Source: Thereva unica
Lineage: Eukaryota > Arthropoda > Insecta > Diptera > Therevidae
NCBI GenBank assembly: GCA_949987705.1
Contig: OX465283.1
Span: forward strand, 159,789,850-159,853,849
Direction of reading: 5' to 3'
Length of the DNA stretch: 64,000 nt
Shown here: in pieces, positions 1-11,692 of the stretch
Position numbering within the stretch: position 1 is the stretch's first letter
How the letters are laid out: every line of letters starts with the position of its first letter
Made by a program: the position numbers and the translations under genes
The notes under the pieces: generated by a model
Seen by the model: only the letters and a program-made list of their open reading frames with translations
What the model was told of the DNA's origin: nothing
The model's database searches: none

Positions 1-504
1 GAATGTGTGTGCAGGCGAGCATTTATTAATGTTTATTAACTAGACTGAATGTCCTGGCAGGGATATTTCGGGATTATGGTGGGATGCATGTTTGGTGGTA
101 GGCTTAAATAGGATGTGGATTATCCTCTTAACTGTTTTTATTATTGTTGAATTACAGAAAGTAAATGGTGTGCTTGTTGCATCATCAGAAAAAATGAGGG
201 GAAATAAAACATAATGTGTGAAGTAGCGCAAAGGACCTCGAACTTTTCTGAAGAAATCTAATAATAATTTTCTACACAACAAGTCCTGAAATAATTTTTG
301 ATGTAGTATGAGTCCTGGTAGATGTTTATTTTTTACCTTGTCAATTGTGTGTATATGAGCATATAAGTAGGATAGACTTAAATTTTTACAGGAATGATTG
401 AGGACCCTCTCCACTAAATCAAATATATATTATCAAACTTTTCTCACTGTGTTTAAGGAATGTGGTAATGATCTTTATATACATATGAATTCCTACATGC
501 TGTA

Positions 505-575
505 AGAATTCGGAAATACTAACTGGGGGAGGGGGTCCACAATTGGGTTGTTCTATTTATAAGACCTAAGTGTGC
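505..575 (-). repeat. Fragment of LINE reverse transcriptase C-terminus
   Basis: Read on the minus strand, a short stretch around 540-565 matches the part of the CR1/Jockey-like LINE at 33360-33400 that codes for the C-terminal tail (the LINE copy reads INRTTRLWN there). It is probably the far 3' part of the LINE at 1152-3880, separated from it by the repeat at 852-1151 and by 600-850, which I cannot assign. Only about 25 bases match clearly. Confidence 0.35.
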
Positions 576-851
576 GCCTAGAGGCCCGGTCCGGGGTTGG
601 GGAAATCAGGTTTCGGTTCAGGTAAACAAATCTATTTTTTCGTTGAAACAGTTAAAAATATCCATAAATACTTTGCCAAGGCCGTTACATACTTACAATG
701 GGTGATTCCACACGAGCCTACACTCCACACGACAAGAGTCGTCTGCAAAAGTGGTTTATGGAGATGAGAGTGAGAAAGGGCGAGAGAAATCGTGTCCATT
801 TCATCGTCCTTTCTCATTGTCATTGTCTTCTCCTTTGCAGCTGGGTAAATT

Positions 852-1151
852 GGTGAACTGAACTTTAATATAACCTCAGTTCACATATATAATTTCCACA
901 TATTCAACTGTGGATAAAACAGACTTCAGTTTTCCCAACTGGACTCGAACTGAAGTTAAACGTAAAAGCTTGTTTAAAAGAGAGTAATCAACTGGAATAA
1001 TGGAATGCCATTCTAGTAAGCTTTTGCATTTCTAGCTTCTGGAAAAAAGCAACAACCATTTCAAGTACGAACTGAACATGAACTGGATTTTAGCCGATAA
1101 AGCTATGTGGATTGAACTGAACATTATTGAACTGAGGTAGGTGAAGCCGGG
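852..1151. repeat. GAACTGA-rich dispersed repeat, copy 1
   Basis: About 300 bp with GAACTGA/TCAGTTC motifs at both ends. A second diverged copy lies inverted at 56254-56695. Shared blocks include the stretch around 976-1000 (GAGAGTAATCAACTGGAATA), found as reverse complement near 56370-56390, and the end next to the LINE (GAACTGAGGTAGGTGAAGCC), found at 56254-56275. It sits where the reverse transcriptase reading frame of the LINE ends, so it probably inserted there. Non-autonomous DNA element is the best guess; no coding capacity is seen. Confidence 0.6.
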
Positions 1152-2671
1152 CATTAGCCGGTTTTCTAAGTTCAACGTCATCCATTGTCAAGGATGGTGA
1201 GATGTTGAACTTCTTTTTTGAGATAAGACAGTACTTGGTTTTGGAGGGGTTGAATTCGACACGATTCTTCTCTCCCCAATCTAGAATTAGTTTGATGTCA
1301 TTTTTAATAGATTTGGACATTAATTCACGATCATCAAGACAGGATCTGGCACGTCTCTGTCTTGTATCGAAGCTGTACGAGTAACGTAGGGTACCGTCGT
1401 CAGCGAAGCTGAGAAGTGGGTTGGAGGGAATTGAAAGTAAGGTCATTTATAAAGATGAGAAAAAGGGCCGGTGATAAAATTGACCCCTGGGGGACCCCCG
1501 CAGAGATGGGGTGAGATTCAGATTTGACGCCATCCAATAATACCTTAATTGAACGGCCGGAAAGGAAACTCTCAACCCACTTATACAGAAGCGTGTCAAT
1601 TCCAAGAGCTTGGAGTTTAGCTAACAAGGCTGAGTGCCATACTCTATCAAAAGCCTTGGAGATATTCAAAGCAACCAAACTAGATTCGCCAGATCCATGC
1701 AAACTTCGGCTGAGGTGTTCTGTAAGGCAAACTGAAAGATCACCAGTGGATCTTTTTTGACGGAAGCCGTATTGTTTGTCGTTGATAAGTTGGTTGGATT
1801 CTAGATATCCCATAAGCTTTTTGTTAATTATCGTCTCCATGGTTTTGGAGAGAATAGAAGTAATTGCTATTGGGCGGTAGTTGGAGGGAAAGCTGGAGTC
1901 ACCTTTATTCGGTATTGGCTGAACATGGGCAAGTTTCCAAGAGTCTGGATAAACTCCGGAAGAGTATGATAGGGCAAAAAGTTTGCGCAGAGGTTTAGCC
2001 AAAGGTGAGGCGCATTGTTTTAAGACGATAGGGGGTATATTATCGGGTCCAGTGGATTTGTTTACATCGAGCTCCTTGAGGCACCTGTACACCTCGCGAG
2101 TCCTGAAGAAAACCCTGTCCATTAGATGAGCGCTGTGCTCGAGAACCGGGAGCAGCATATCAGTTTGGGGTAAAGAAGAATTGGAAGCAAACAGAGATGC
2201 TAATAAATCGGCCTTGGATTTTCTGTCTGTTATCACCTTCTCATTGTGGATAAGTGAAGGAGTTGTGGATGAAGTGAAATTCTTCTTAATGGAGCTTACC
2301 AAGGACCAGAAGTTCTTGCTACCAGAGGTTGCATTAAGGAGTTTACTTCTCAACTTGCTGTCAAATGAATTTTTGACATTCCTGATGGTGACTTTACAGG
2401 AATTTCTTAGTTTTTTATACTCTACACGGAGCGATTCACTCGGGGAGCTCTTGTAAGCTCGAAAGGCGGCTTCTTTATTTCTGATTGCATTCATACACTC
2501 CTGATTAAACCATCTGCTGGGCCTAGCTCTCACAGATTTAGTAGTATGAGGAATGAACAAATGCATTCCTGCCTGTATGATCCTAGAGATACGGATAGCG
2601 GCAGAGTTGACGTTTTTGTTTCGGAAACACAGGTTCCAGTCAGTAGATTGGAAGAAATTAATAAGCCCCAA
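1152..2671 (-). pseudogene. LINE reverse transcriptase domain (frameshifted)
   Basis: The main frame (2671-1400, 423 aa) holds the RT fingers and palm: a GPDNIPP-like segment, NYRPIAI, the GFRQKRST block, the first catalytic aspartate block written NISKAFDRVWH (LDFSKAFD in most relatives, so the usual first aspartate position reads N), and GVPQGS at residues 392-397. The frame then changes near 1440, and the next frame (1446-1152) begins with FADDGT, the catalytic ADD motif, followed by a thumb segment with NPSKTKY. The coding sequence stops where the 852-1151 repeat begins. A copy this broken cannot mobilise itself. Confidence 0.85.
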
Positions 2672-2692
2672 CCAATTGGCCTTCCCATAATG

Positions 2693-3511
2693 TCATACAG
2701 TTCTTCTAACTGGTTTGGGAGGGGTGGGAAATTTGAATGGGAAGCTAGCGCTAACTAGGCAGTGGTCCGAATTGCCGAGAGGTGAATCAACTTCAACGGA
2801 ATAACGCGCTGGATGAGAAGTTAGAAAAAGATCAAGGAGATAGGTTCCTTGATCAGCAACATCAGGGACTCTCATGGGATGATCCACAATTTGATGCAAA
2901 TTATTGGTGTCTGCAAAGAGCTCGACGTCCTTGCCAGAAATACTGGTGCCATTTGAGTAAGTCAGCCAGTTTACATTGTAAACATTGAAATCACCCGCAA
3001 CGATGATTTCACACTCAGGATTGGGCAACAAAAATCCCGAGATTTGTTCGGAAATAGAATCAAATGAAGAAGTGGAGGCTTCGTTACTTACGTTAGGACT
3101 TCTGTATAGGAAGCAAAAGAATATGACGTGGTTTCGGAAGATGATTTTAATCCAAAGATAGTTAAAATCTGAAGTCGTGCTTGAATATATTTTATAATAA
3201 GCCACGTCATCCCTAACATAGATGGCAATGCCCCTATGGGGAGAGAGATTATGCAGTAAAGTGTACCCCGATATCTGGTAATGACTTAAGTCATTATCGG
3301 GTGATATTTGGGTTTCATTAAGTGCGAAAATTGTGGGTTTAAAATTCAGTAGGTGGCACTCAACAAAAGAGAAATTCGCATGAAGTCCACGAATGTTACA
3401 TAAGTCAATGACAAAGCGTGACTCGTAACGGGACTTCGTTTGCGCTGGCTCAATCGCCACATTCTTGGAGATATTTCCCGGAATTACACTTGTCGCAACC
3501 ATCAGGGTCAA
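2693..3511 (-). pseudogene. LINE apurinic/apyrimidinic-like endonuclease domain
   Basis: A 272-residue open frame of the exonuclease-endonuclease-phosphatase fold. Visible motifs: NETQIS near residue 66, GDFNV at about 173-177 (metal/substrate loop) and SDHCLVS at 248-254 (catalytic His). This domain nicks target DNA to prime reverse transcription. It is upstream of, but out of frame with, the reverse transcriptase at 2671. The first residues include an MTLMVA start that may be fortuitous; the true ORF2 start may lie further upstream and be broken. Confidence 0.85.
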
Positions 3512-4040
3512 TGAAATTTGTCTGCGTCAAAGTGTTATGCCTTTTGAGACGGGGCAAACTTCATCGACCGACAGATTTTGGGCGGGACACTTGCAGGGCC
3601 GAGAATGGAGTGAGGGTAGGAAGCAAAGGGAACTTACTTGTGCTGTTCGTCGGTCGCTGGTCTGCAGAAGGGTGATGAAGCCTTCGCTTTAGCCTGCCGC
3701 GCGATTTTTTTCACTGTTTTTTTATTGTGGACGTTGTTTTTGTTGCACTTTTTCACTTTCCACAATAATTTTATTCCGTTTTTATTTTATTTTTATTATT
3801 ATTTTTTTTGTTTCTTTTTCGTGTTTTTTTTTAATTTTTTTTTTTTTTTGCGTGTTTCACGGACTGGATCAGCACACGTCCGCACTCCTTGCTATCCACG
3901 GCCAAACACCAATCGGCCAAACATAATCGTGTCTTTCAGAACTGTGCCGTCACATGACGCGAAACAGTTCGGCGCGGCATCTCTAAATACAGAGAATAAC
4001 AGATTAGTTTTAAAATATCGTAAAGGAGGACACTTTTCAA

Positions 4041-4076
4041 GAGAGAACAGAAACTACAAAAACACTCTGTTCTCTC
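4041..4076. repeat. Small perfect hairpin
   Basis: Arms GAGAGAACAGA (4041-4051) and TCTGTTCTCTC (4066-4076) are perfect reverse complements across a 14-base A-rich loop. It lies between two LINE fragments. It could be a foldback remnant or chance. Confidence 0.5.
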
Positions 4077-4099
4077 CCTAAAGGAACCTAGAATCGACA

Positions 4100-4530
4100 A
4101 ATTCTCCCAGGTGCTGGTTTGGTTTGGGGTAGAAAATTGGGGGAAATAGGCGCTGGCTAAGAAGTGGTCCGTGTTGCCTAAATGCGAATCAACTTCGATG
4201 GAGAATCATGTTTGGAGTGAGGTTAAGAAAAGATCAAGGTGGTGGACCAATGTTTGATGGCGCGGTTTTCCATTTTGCCAAGCCGAAATAAGGCCATTTT
4301 TGAGGGGCTCGATATCCTCGATTAATGCTTAGAATGTTAAGAAATGGACGAGCGGTTCCCTGAGAGAGAGGCCAGGTCGGAGCAGTACCTATTTTTGGAG
4401 GCGTGGAATTCTTCATCATTGTTACGGCCCCAGTCAAGAATGAATTCAATCTCTTTGTTGACAGAGTTGGACATGATTTCACTATTAAAAATACAAGGTC
4501 TCACACATGCTTGTTTTGTATTGTCGTAGG
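4100..4530 (-). repeat. Deleted copy of the CR1/Jockey-like LINE
   Basis: 4130-4240 matches the endonuclease C-terminus of the LINE at 2700-2840 (the AAGTGGTCCGTGTTGCC stretch corresponds to CAGTGGTCCGAATTGCC near 2760). From about 4240 the sequence jumps to the reverse transcriptase thumb region, matching 36260-36490 (CCCAGTCAAGAATGAATTCAATCTC against CCCAATCAAGGATGAGTTGAATTTC). The RT palm is deleted. No functional coding remains. Confidence 0.7.
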
Positions 4531-4559
4531 TGTAACTGTAACACAGAGTACAAAAATCG

Positions 4560-5630
4560 ATCTCCTGTTAATAATTCGTCATTTATACGATAATAAACAC
4601 ACACCACTTTGCTAAAGGTCGATTCGCACTATACGACTATACGGTTTTTGAGATATGGGGCTGAGAAAACTCGGGCATCGCTCTACATTCGTTTCCGCAT
4701 CGCAATTGAAGTAAAATGCAAGCAGCGGCCTAGTCCGTAAGTTACAAGTTATGATACAATTATGATACAACACTCAACTCAGAGGCAAATAGCAAATGGT
4801 GGTCGGCGTCATCATCTTTCAGCTCAGGTTCAATGGTTGCATCTTCGTACATTGAATTGAGACACGTCAGGCCTCGACAAGAGACATACGAAACCAGGGG
4901 TGGCCAAGCTATTCGAAAGATAGGGGGCAGTTAAAAATATTCATTAACGTAATTGCATTTTAACATTTTAAAAAATGGTTCATATACCTGACTGACGTTT
5001 AATCCCCTCTCTTCAATAAAGCTGACTATTATTTTTTGGTTGAAAATGATCTCAAAAACAAACCCATAAAAATTGGTATGGTATAAAAATACTTTTAACA
5101 TAATTTTTATAGTACAAACTATTTTATGATAAGACTGATATTTTGACATCGACCGATCGTGGGGATTCCTTTTTATTTATAAAGATGTCTGTCAAATATC
5201 TATTTTGACTGGAGTATAAACTGGCGATCAATAGGTAGCTTGTAATCTACCGCTGAGTTGTCAACTGCTGGCGATTAATTCTCTGTCAACGTCTACACTG
5301 TAATAACTCGACAATTCTGTAAAAGTAATCAATTAAAAAAAGTATTTCTAGTGCAATCTATTTCCCATTTCCATCGTCTTGCACTAAATTGCGGCTTTTT
5401 TTGTACTCGTATTTCAGTTTTAATTATAATTTCATAAAAACATTCATGCCCTCACCACATTCAAATATATTTTCTCAACACTCAAAGAAAATGCCTGTCA
5501 TTTGCCTGCCCCAAAGATGCTGGAGGACGCCTCATCAGACGGGCCTAATAAAAGTTAGAGCCGCCACCCCGGGTATTTCCTTTTTTATTTATTTGCTTGC
5601 AATTTCTGGGAAACGAGGATATATATGCAC
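4560..5630. other. Unassigned AT-rich stretch
   Basis: I see no gene, inverted-repeat ends or recognisable retroelement motif. Short open frames on both strands have no recognisable composition or motif. The T-run at 3780-3850 just upstream is a low-complexity tract. Confidence 0.4.
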
Positions 5631-6300
5631 TTAATGAAAGTCTACACGGCTCGCAAATTGCTGCAAAAAACCGAAATATGAGTTCCAGAGAAATGCATTT
5701 GCAATCAGGGATTTTAGACACAGCCACGGTGCAGGAATAAAGCCCACCACTCCGCAATGACCGAGAGCGTTAGAATCAACGCCAAATAAAACAGCCAGCA
5801 ACTTTGCGAAATCCGCCGAGCAGCTTAATGGCATTGCAAGAACACGAGGACGCGGAGGGAGGATGGCGGAAGGACGAAAAGTACGGACTGTGCTGCAATA
5901 TACCCTCGCGCTCCGAATGGCCCGGGAAGGGTTGCGTTGCCGGGCTTTGTGCATACGCTAAACCTCTTAAAAACCAACGCCTCTTGCACAAACGAGAATG
6001 GAGTCCTTGGAGGATCCTTCCGGCAAACTGCCACCGAACATAATAATTTGTTATTTATGATTAATAACGATGATGACTGGGGACATCAATGCGAATCGTC
6101 ACACAGACTTTGTCGCTTCGCAGTTGTCCCGGGGTGTTCCACTCGGAGATTTCCCAATTAAATCATCGCTCGCCTCGGGGAGTCCGGCAAATAGCTGTTA
6201 TCCTGGCGCAAAGGAAATTCTTGTAACGCTGCAGCAGAAAAAATAAAGAAGCTCCTTCTCTGTAGGGGCAACCTTGCGCTGCTCCTTACACAATCAGAAT
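5631..6300. other. Non-repetitive GC-balanced island (possible conserved non-coding element)
   Basis: The composition changes from AT-rich transposon debris to balanced, non-repetitive sequence with no match elsewhere in the window. Several short frames are open on both strands (for example 5631-5954 minus) but none shows protein motifs. Such islands recur at 31231, 37480, 50380, 58600 and 63000. I infer regulatory or exonic constraint from texture alone; an alignment to related species would decide. Confidence 0.3.
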
Positions 6301-7560
6301 ACGGCACAAAGGGGTTGTTCCTCAGTTAACTTTCATCTTCCGCTTTCTTATTCACGACTGAGGAATTATTCCTTCAGTTGACAATTAGCGTGACAAACGC
6401 GACTAGCTGCTAATGCGTGGGAGTGAATGCGTTTAGAGCACCCGGATTCTAGGATGAGACGTTGGTAATTGGCTATAGCGCGCAAAGGGATAGCTTCACG
6501 ACCCAAAGGCTTTACAGAGATTAAACTAACAACTGTCTTTAGTAATGCGGAGTATTTTGTCAGGACTGAGAAGCCTTGGGCGATAATATTTTTGCTACCC
6601 CTCAGGTCCCTTACGATCGTCTTATTTCTGATTTTTATAACTATGGCGAAGAAGAGAAGGATTATAATCATCAAAATTCAATAGTCGTTCACCTCCAGTA
6701 ATTAATATCAGATTATCAGTTAATTACTTGGGAAAGGGGGAGCTTCTGAAAAAACTAATTGGGCCATTTTTAAGAAAAATACCAATAACATGTTCCGAAG
6801 TAAATTAGCTATGGATGTTCTGGTTCAATTTAACACGCGATTTTACATATATGTATGCTCACAAACGGTCGAAAACGGTATCAAAAGCGTCGTCTGTAGG
6901 TGCGAAGAGATGTTTTGAGATTATGTCTTGGCTAAAAGCTTTTTGGGATTGCGTCTCGGCTCGTGTCTTCGCTAGCGTGAAAGCTTTTTTGCAGGGGAAA
7001 TTTTGATATGGTTCATGCCTTCGCTAGGACGAACGATTTTTTTGTAGAGGATATTTTTATTGGGGAAACTTTAGCACAGTTTGTGGGGATTTATGTGAAT
7101 TGCTTTTGCAGCTTTTATTGATATATTTAATATGTAACAAATAGACCTGATTCAAATTTGATTCTCTATAAATTCTCCTTTAGGCGCTTTCACTTCTTAG
7201 GTTAGTGTTTTTGTTAGGTTCTTTCACAACCGGCCAGATAGGCAGACAGACAAATAGACAGACATACCAGGCCAGATAGACTTCGTCTTTCTCGTGCTTC
7301 TTCTGTACAAATGCCTGCCTATGTAGCTGTCCACCTAAGAATTTAACTTACATATAAGGTTTCGTATAAAAATTTCGCTGTAAAAAAATGTTCAGGCACA
7401 AGTGGAGATGATATTTTTACACTCTCACCAGATTGACAGCTGTATGTGTCATATAGACCATGTAGACAAGGTAGATCTCCTTTTCTCTTGTCTCTTCAAA
7501 TTGGCTCTATGAGAGACAATATCGTGGGGGGGGGGGAATCAATGTGATCTTGTTCATATT
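6300..7560. other. Unassigned stretch
   Basis: No gene or element recognised. It includes a short CAGACAGACA-type microsatellite near 7235-7265 and a G run near 7530. Two adjacent blocks near 6870-7030 repeat a degenerate motif (AAGCTTTTT followed by a TTCGCTAG-like string), probably an old local duplication. Confidence 0.35.
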
Positions 7561-7579
7561 GTTATTAGTTGAACGGGAA

Positions 7580-8330
7580 ATTAATGCCTGGCCCCAGATA
7601 AGATGCAAAAATCATACAGGGAGATCTGAACGTCAAAGTAGGCCGGGAGCCCATATTCAGGCAATATGTCGGCACCCACAGCTTGCATGAAAGCACTAAT
7701 GACAATGGATAGCGAGTTATAGAGATGGCAGCAAGTAAGAACATGGTCGTTGCAAGTACTAGATTTGCGCGTAAGGATATCCATAAAGCCACCTGGGTAC
7801 CTTCTGATGGAGCCAATCGCAGCAACCAAATAGACTATGTGTTGATATACCGCCACCACCTTTCGGGTCTGATGACGATACGAACGTAATGAGGTGCCAA
7901 CTTCGACTCGGATGACTATCTTGTTAGAATGGTGCTCCGAGACCGCATTACAACGCTGAAAAGCTTTGTATCCGCTGATCAGCCTCGAATCAACACAGCT
8001 GCACTACGCATTGAAATGACCAGAAACAGCTGCAGTCATGCACTAGAACTCGCCCTAGGTCCTGGAAATGAGATGCCGGGCGTCGACGAGAGCTGGACCC
8101 GCCTTAAAAGTATTGTCATTGGTACTGCGCGACTGCATCTTAGGCAGAGGTCGTAGAGATCGGAACGACTGGTTCGATAATGAATGCAAGCTGGCAACTG
8201 AACGTAAGAATGCTGCATACCGAGCAATGCAGCAGTCTCAGAGAACACGGGCACGCGAAGAGAAATATAAAGAGGTCAGAAAAGATAATTCACAGACGAA
8301 AAAAGGATCCAGGATTTCTGGGAACTAGAA
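7580..8330 (+). pseudogene. RTE-type LINE endonuclease remnant
   Basis: Plus-strand reading across several frameshifts gives the endonuclease of RTE-like LINEs: a GDLNVKVGREP block near 7615-7655, THSLHE near 7675, ASKNMVVASTRF near 7735-7770, KDIHKATW near 7780, NRSNQIDYVL near 7815-7840, then the SD(H)YLV site near 7905-7925 where the catalytic His reads Asp (SDDYLV). A basic linker with NDWFDNECKLA follows near 8165-8200, typical of the segment before the reverse transcriptase. The RT itself is missing. Stops and shifts make it inactive. Confidence 0.8.
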
Positions 8331-8352
8331 CAGTACACCCCACGTTGCATAT

Positions 8353-8945
8353 ACTGCTACTTTTACAACGGGCGAACAACGGCCACTTGGCTTTTTAATG
8401 CGCATATGATGGCCGTAGAGCTTTTAATCATTTTTAACGGAATCACATAAGAGCCCACGACGGCCAAACTTGACCCAAAGATTAAAATGGCCGAGCAAAA
8501 AAAAAAGAATCTGCACCAATGAATTGTTGAGTGTGGTTTCTGGGAGCTTGATTATTTGATGTACAATTGGCCTTTGGATTATTGCAATTAAGTCTTGTTG
8601 CAATTAAAGTGTGTTGTGCGTTGATTTAAGTGGGAAATGTGGGTTGACAAAAAAAATCGAAAAACTTATGAAATCTTCGTAATCGGATTTCATGATGTTC
8701 TCCTCAATAAATGATTTCTTTCTTGAGTAGTCGATTTTTTCACTAGCGCTCCCTCTCATGGTTTTGTTTTATTTTTATAGTTTGAACAGCCACTGTACCA
8801 CCGTCGTATGACTTTTATTGGAACTGTAAGGCCATCGTATCGCCGTCATATACGACCGTGCAGTCCGACAAACAACCTTTTGTTGCCCGGTACATGGCCG
8901 AGGACTATGTTTCAATCACGGCCGGTGTACGCCCGTTGTAAAGGC
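8353..8945. mobile_element. Non-autonomous TIR element, TACAACGGGCG family, copy A
   Basis: The left end (from 8353, TTTTACAACGGGCGAACAAC) and the reverse complement of the right end (to about 8945, CTTTACAACGGGCGTACACC) form imperfect terminal inverted repeats. A related element with matching ends lies at 41113-41437. The two share a subterminal block (CGGCCGTGATTGAAACATAG here at the right end; TGACCGTGATTGAAACATAG at the left end of the other). No transposase is seen and no target duplication is clear, so the superfamily is unknown. Confidence 0.7.
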
Positions 8946-9074
8946 AGCTTTTATTTTTGCTTGGTCCATTAATTAGAAAGCTAATAGAAATAAGAGTGGA
9001 AGAATAGCTAGAGCTCTCTGCAAAGAATAAGGAAAGCTCAAAATCCCTATTTCCATCCGCAGTGAGAGTCTCTA

Positions 9075-9236
9075 GTGGCACAAGTCGTTTGAGTTGAAGA
9101 AAATAACGTTTCAGTCGAATTACGACTTTAGCACAGGGGCCTAGAGTGAAAATGCTAAGTTGAGTTTAGGCCTTCGTATAGAAACTCGTGACTCGACCTG
9201 AACCTCACTTTCTTCAACTCAAACGACTTGTCGTGT
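9075..9236. mobile_element. Short TIR element with GAGTTGAAG ends
   Basis: CAAGTCGTTTGAGTTGAAGA and two more bases at 9081-9102 are an exact inverted copy of 9209-9230, giving perfect 22-bp arms and a total of about 160 bp. The interior has further AGTCGAATTACGACT and CTAAGTTGAGTTTAG motifs. It resembles the GAGTTGA-type elements at 48480-48895 and 53503-53731. No coding. Confidence 0.75.
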
Positions 9237-9249
9237 CGTGACGACGAGT

Positions 9250-10565
9250 TTAATTTTTAATGATTATTTATAAATAAAATTGTAATGCCTAGGATTCGAT
9301 CTGCCTATTTCAATCGCTCTACGACCTGAGGGCTGCAAAACCAATTTCGGTAATACAAAACAAAAATCGGCCATAGACTGATGTCACTTCCATAGCTGGA
9401 CCATTGCCATTGTTTTCTAGCTCCAGTGCTTATTTATTCAAGAAGTCCCTTTACCATATTAAGAAATCGCTTAGAGCTACAAAAAACGACCTAAAATCGT
9501 TGTCAACATACAGAATTGACAATCGTCTTCGGTTTTTTTCACATGTTCCCATGGTGACTGCATGTAAACGTTCAAAATTAGACCTTAGGAAAAAGAGGAC
9601 CAAAAATTATGAAAAACAATTGCCCGACGGCGGCGTCCTTTTTAGGGCGTCTCATTAGCGCAAGGACAAGAAATTCGTCAAAAGCGGCGAAACCAGTTCC
9701 ATTGTAGTTATTCAAATGACAAACAAGTTCATCCAGGTCATAGCACAAAAGAATCGAGAACACTTCATTTGATAGAACTTGCCCCTTTCATGTCTATTTA
9801 CATTCAGGTATTTCCTGGACGAGTGCCAATGGTAATAAGTCCGAGCCTCAAGCTGAATTTCGGGGCCAGGCATCAGTCAGAAGAATGCAGGATTCTAGCA
9901 ATGATTTATCAGCATCAATGTGTTGTGCCATCTCTCGTCTAGGACGCCTGTTTCGAAAGTATCAATCACATTACTGCTTCGGATGTTACAATCACGTACC
10001 CCCAACAACTCGGGGGGGCCAACTAAGCGATTCTCGTGTCGGCTGAGGTGTGTCCATGCCCATAATAAATTAAGGACGAAAAACAAGCAGAGGACCTGCA
10101 CCCTGCGGATATCATCCAGGTAAACAGAGAGATGTGGTGGTTAACAGTAGATGCCGGCAACTTGAGGCAACTTCATCTGCTGTAGGATTAAGACCTCGAT
10201 ATTTATCTTCTAGCCAGAGTTCACTACAATTTGCGGAGTTTGCTTTGGCATCTTTGATGGGATTCAATGTCATGACATATCCCCCTCCCCCCGTTGCCAC
10301 GGATAGAATTTTCAGAATGGCAATTTTACGTTATTCTGCGGATCAATTTCGGTGTGATGGCGCTACGTAAATGTTGCAATGCAAGCAAAATTTTTGGGCT
10401 TAAGCATTCAACTGCAGGTACAAATTACTGCTACAAAATTTTCGAGGAACAGGGAGGTTGTTGCCTTTGGGGAATATTGTGTGTTGACCTGTATGCGTTG
10501 GGAATTTTGATATTTGATTCATTTGTTGTAAGTTTACGAAAAAAGGTGGTGATGTTTGTGATGGT
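9250..10565. other. Unassigned stretch
   Basis: No recognisable gene or element. Several short open frames on both strands around 9404-9763 and 9895-10370 overlap each other and show no motifs, so I do not call them. Confidence 0.35.
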
Positions 10566-10573
10566 CCAGTCAG

Positions 10574-11692
10574 CAAGGACAGAGCTTGGGTCTTTTGCGC
10601 CCGGTGCACAATGATATATTGCGCCCCATCAGCTCGTAATTTTTTTCACTATAATACAACGGAAACAGGCACAAATATTTGGTGGATGGGAGAATAATTT
10701 TCATAAAAATGCCAATTGATGAAAATTAATATAACAATAAAATTTATAAAACATGGTGTACCCCCTGTTACATAACCCTCCCATAAAATGTGTAAATTTA
10801 CGTACTAGGTGGAGTGCGCCATCTAGACTTTCAGTATTTCAACATTGAATAACTCCGTCATTTTTTAGCCGATTTTGAAAAATGAGCTAGATTTATTTAG
10901 GGTATTCTCTACCATTTACGTCAATGAAATGACGTCCTTTCGATACCCAAAAAACAGCGATTTTCGGGCGTTATAGCAGCAACGTCGGCTGGTATGTTAG
11001 TTTTGAGTTCTTGAGGTCTTGCTGGCATACGCTTTACTTTTGCAAACCTTCATCATAGTGACTGGGGTGTGGCAAAGCGAGCCGTGTTTTTGGAAAGAGG
11101 TTCGGCACACCCTTTTCGCCCGTTTTCGGACACACAAATTACACCAATATTCAACGGTAGCGTGCACCTACAACGGTTTCTCTAACTTTGAAGAAAAATG
11201 GCCCGATGATGCTTTTTGGGCACACTCCGGCCCAAACAGTGACTTTCTCATCGTGCAGCAGTGTTTTGTTAATTCTCTTTCGTAGGTTCTCTGTTCCCCA
11301 AATTCGACAATCGCGGACGCCTTCGAATGGGAATATGGTAAGTGGCTACAGACTCGTACTCAAAGAAAGTCTTCACTAAACTACGAATTGTGTTGTCTGC
11401 AAGCGCCGAAGTACTCTGGCGCCCCTCAGTTTGGAGACCACACTGGTGTATACAGAGTGCATTAACAAATTTTACAAAGCGGCCGGGTGTTGATAGGTCT
11501 TGTTTAAACAAATAAAAAACGTGGGGGGGGGTGGTAAATCGCAACGTTTAACCCGGTAAGCCCCGTTGAAATTTTTATGTCGGAGTTTTACATAGCACCC
11601 CTATTTATAAATATCAATTTCTGAAATTGCGCCCCTGTCGAAATGCGCCCGGTGCAAGTGCACCATTATCATCTATGGAAGCGCCGCCAGTG
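10574..11692. mobile_element. hAT-like non-autonomous element (1.12 kb)
   Basis: An 8-bp direct repeat CCAGTCAG flanks the interval (10566-10573 and 11693-11700), as expected for hAT insertions. The right end, read inward on the minus strand, is CACTGGCGGCGCTTCCATAG, then a TGCACTTGCACCGGGCGCAT block also found near 29885-29920, 38830-38850 and 40430-40445. The left end (CAAGGACAGAGCTTGGGTCT) is a weak partner and is followed by TGCGCCCGGTGCAC. The inside carries a repeat shared with 17130-17350 and a mariner-like transposase fragment. Ends are diverged, so the call depends mainly on the duplication and the repeated end block. Confidence 0.55.
11090..11480 (-). pseudogene. Mariner-like (IS630/Tc1 group) transposase fragment
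   Basis: Minus-strand reading gives a helix-turn-helix-like segment (NTIRSLVKTFFEYESVATYH, then RRRPRLS) near 11320-11420, then after a frame change LHDEKVTVWAGVCPKSIIGP near 11190-11260. The second matches the segment before the second catalytic aspartate in mariner-like DDE transposases. The middle with the first catalytic aspartate appears deleted and stops follow. It sits inside the hAT-like element at 10574-11692, implying an older insertion there or capture. Confidence 0.5.

Larger units (their letters stand above)
1152..3880 (-). mobile_element. CR1/Jockey-like non-LTR retrotransposon (LINE), decayed
   Basis: Minus-strand LINE with, in transcription order, a possible leader (about 3880-3512), an apurinic-type endonuclease (3511-2693) and a reverse transcriptase (2671-1152). 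The two domains lie in different frames, so the polyprotein is broken; a second shift near 1440 separates the palm GVPQGS region from the ADD region. No poly-A or TSD was found. Family relatives here: 4100-4530, 33227-33623 with 36132-36664, 43380-43450, possibly 17351-17600. Clade is assigned from motif style only; Jockey, CR1 and L2 cannot be separated by eye. Confidence 0.85.

Noticed and set aside
40..414. Minus-strand open frame of 124 codons at the window edge
   Set aside because: No recognisable motif, atypical AT-driven composition and no promoter or splice context. May be chance or an unrecognised repeat.
3638..4081. Plus-strand open frame of 147 codons
   Set aside because: Driven by a T-rich tract giving phenylalanine runs; it lies across a LINE leader and a hairpin.
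7565..7859. Minus-strand open frames of 86-92 codons
   Set aside because: Antisense of the RTE endonuclease at 7580-8330, whose plus-strand reading has family motifs.
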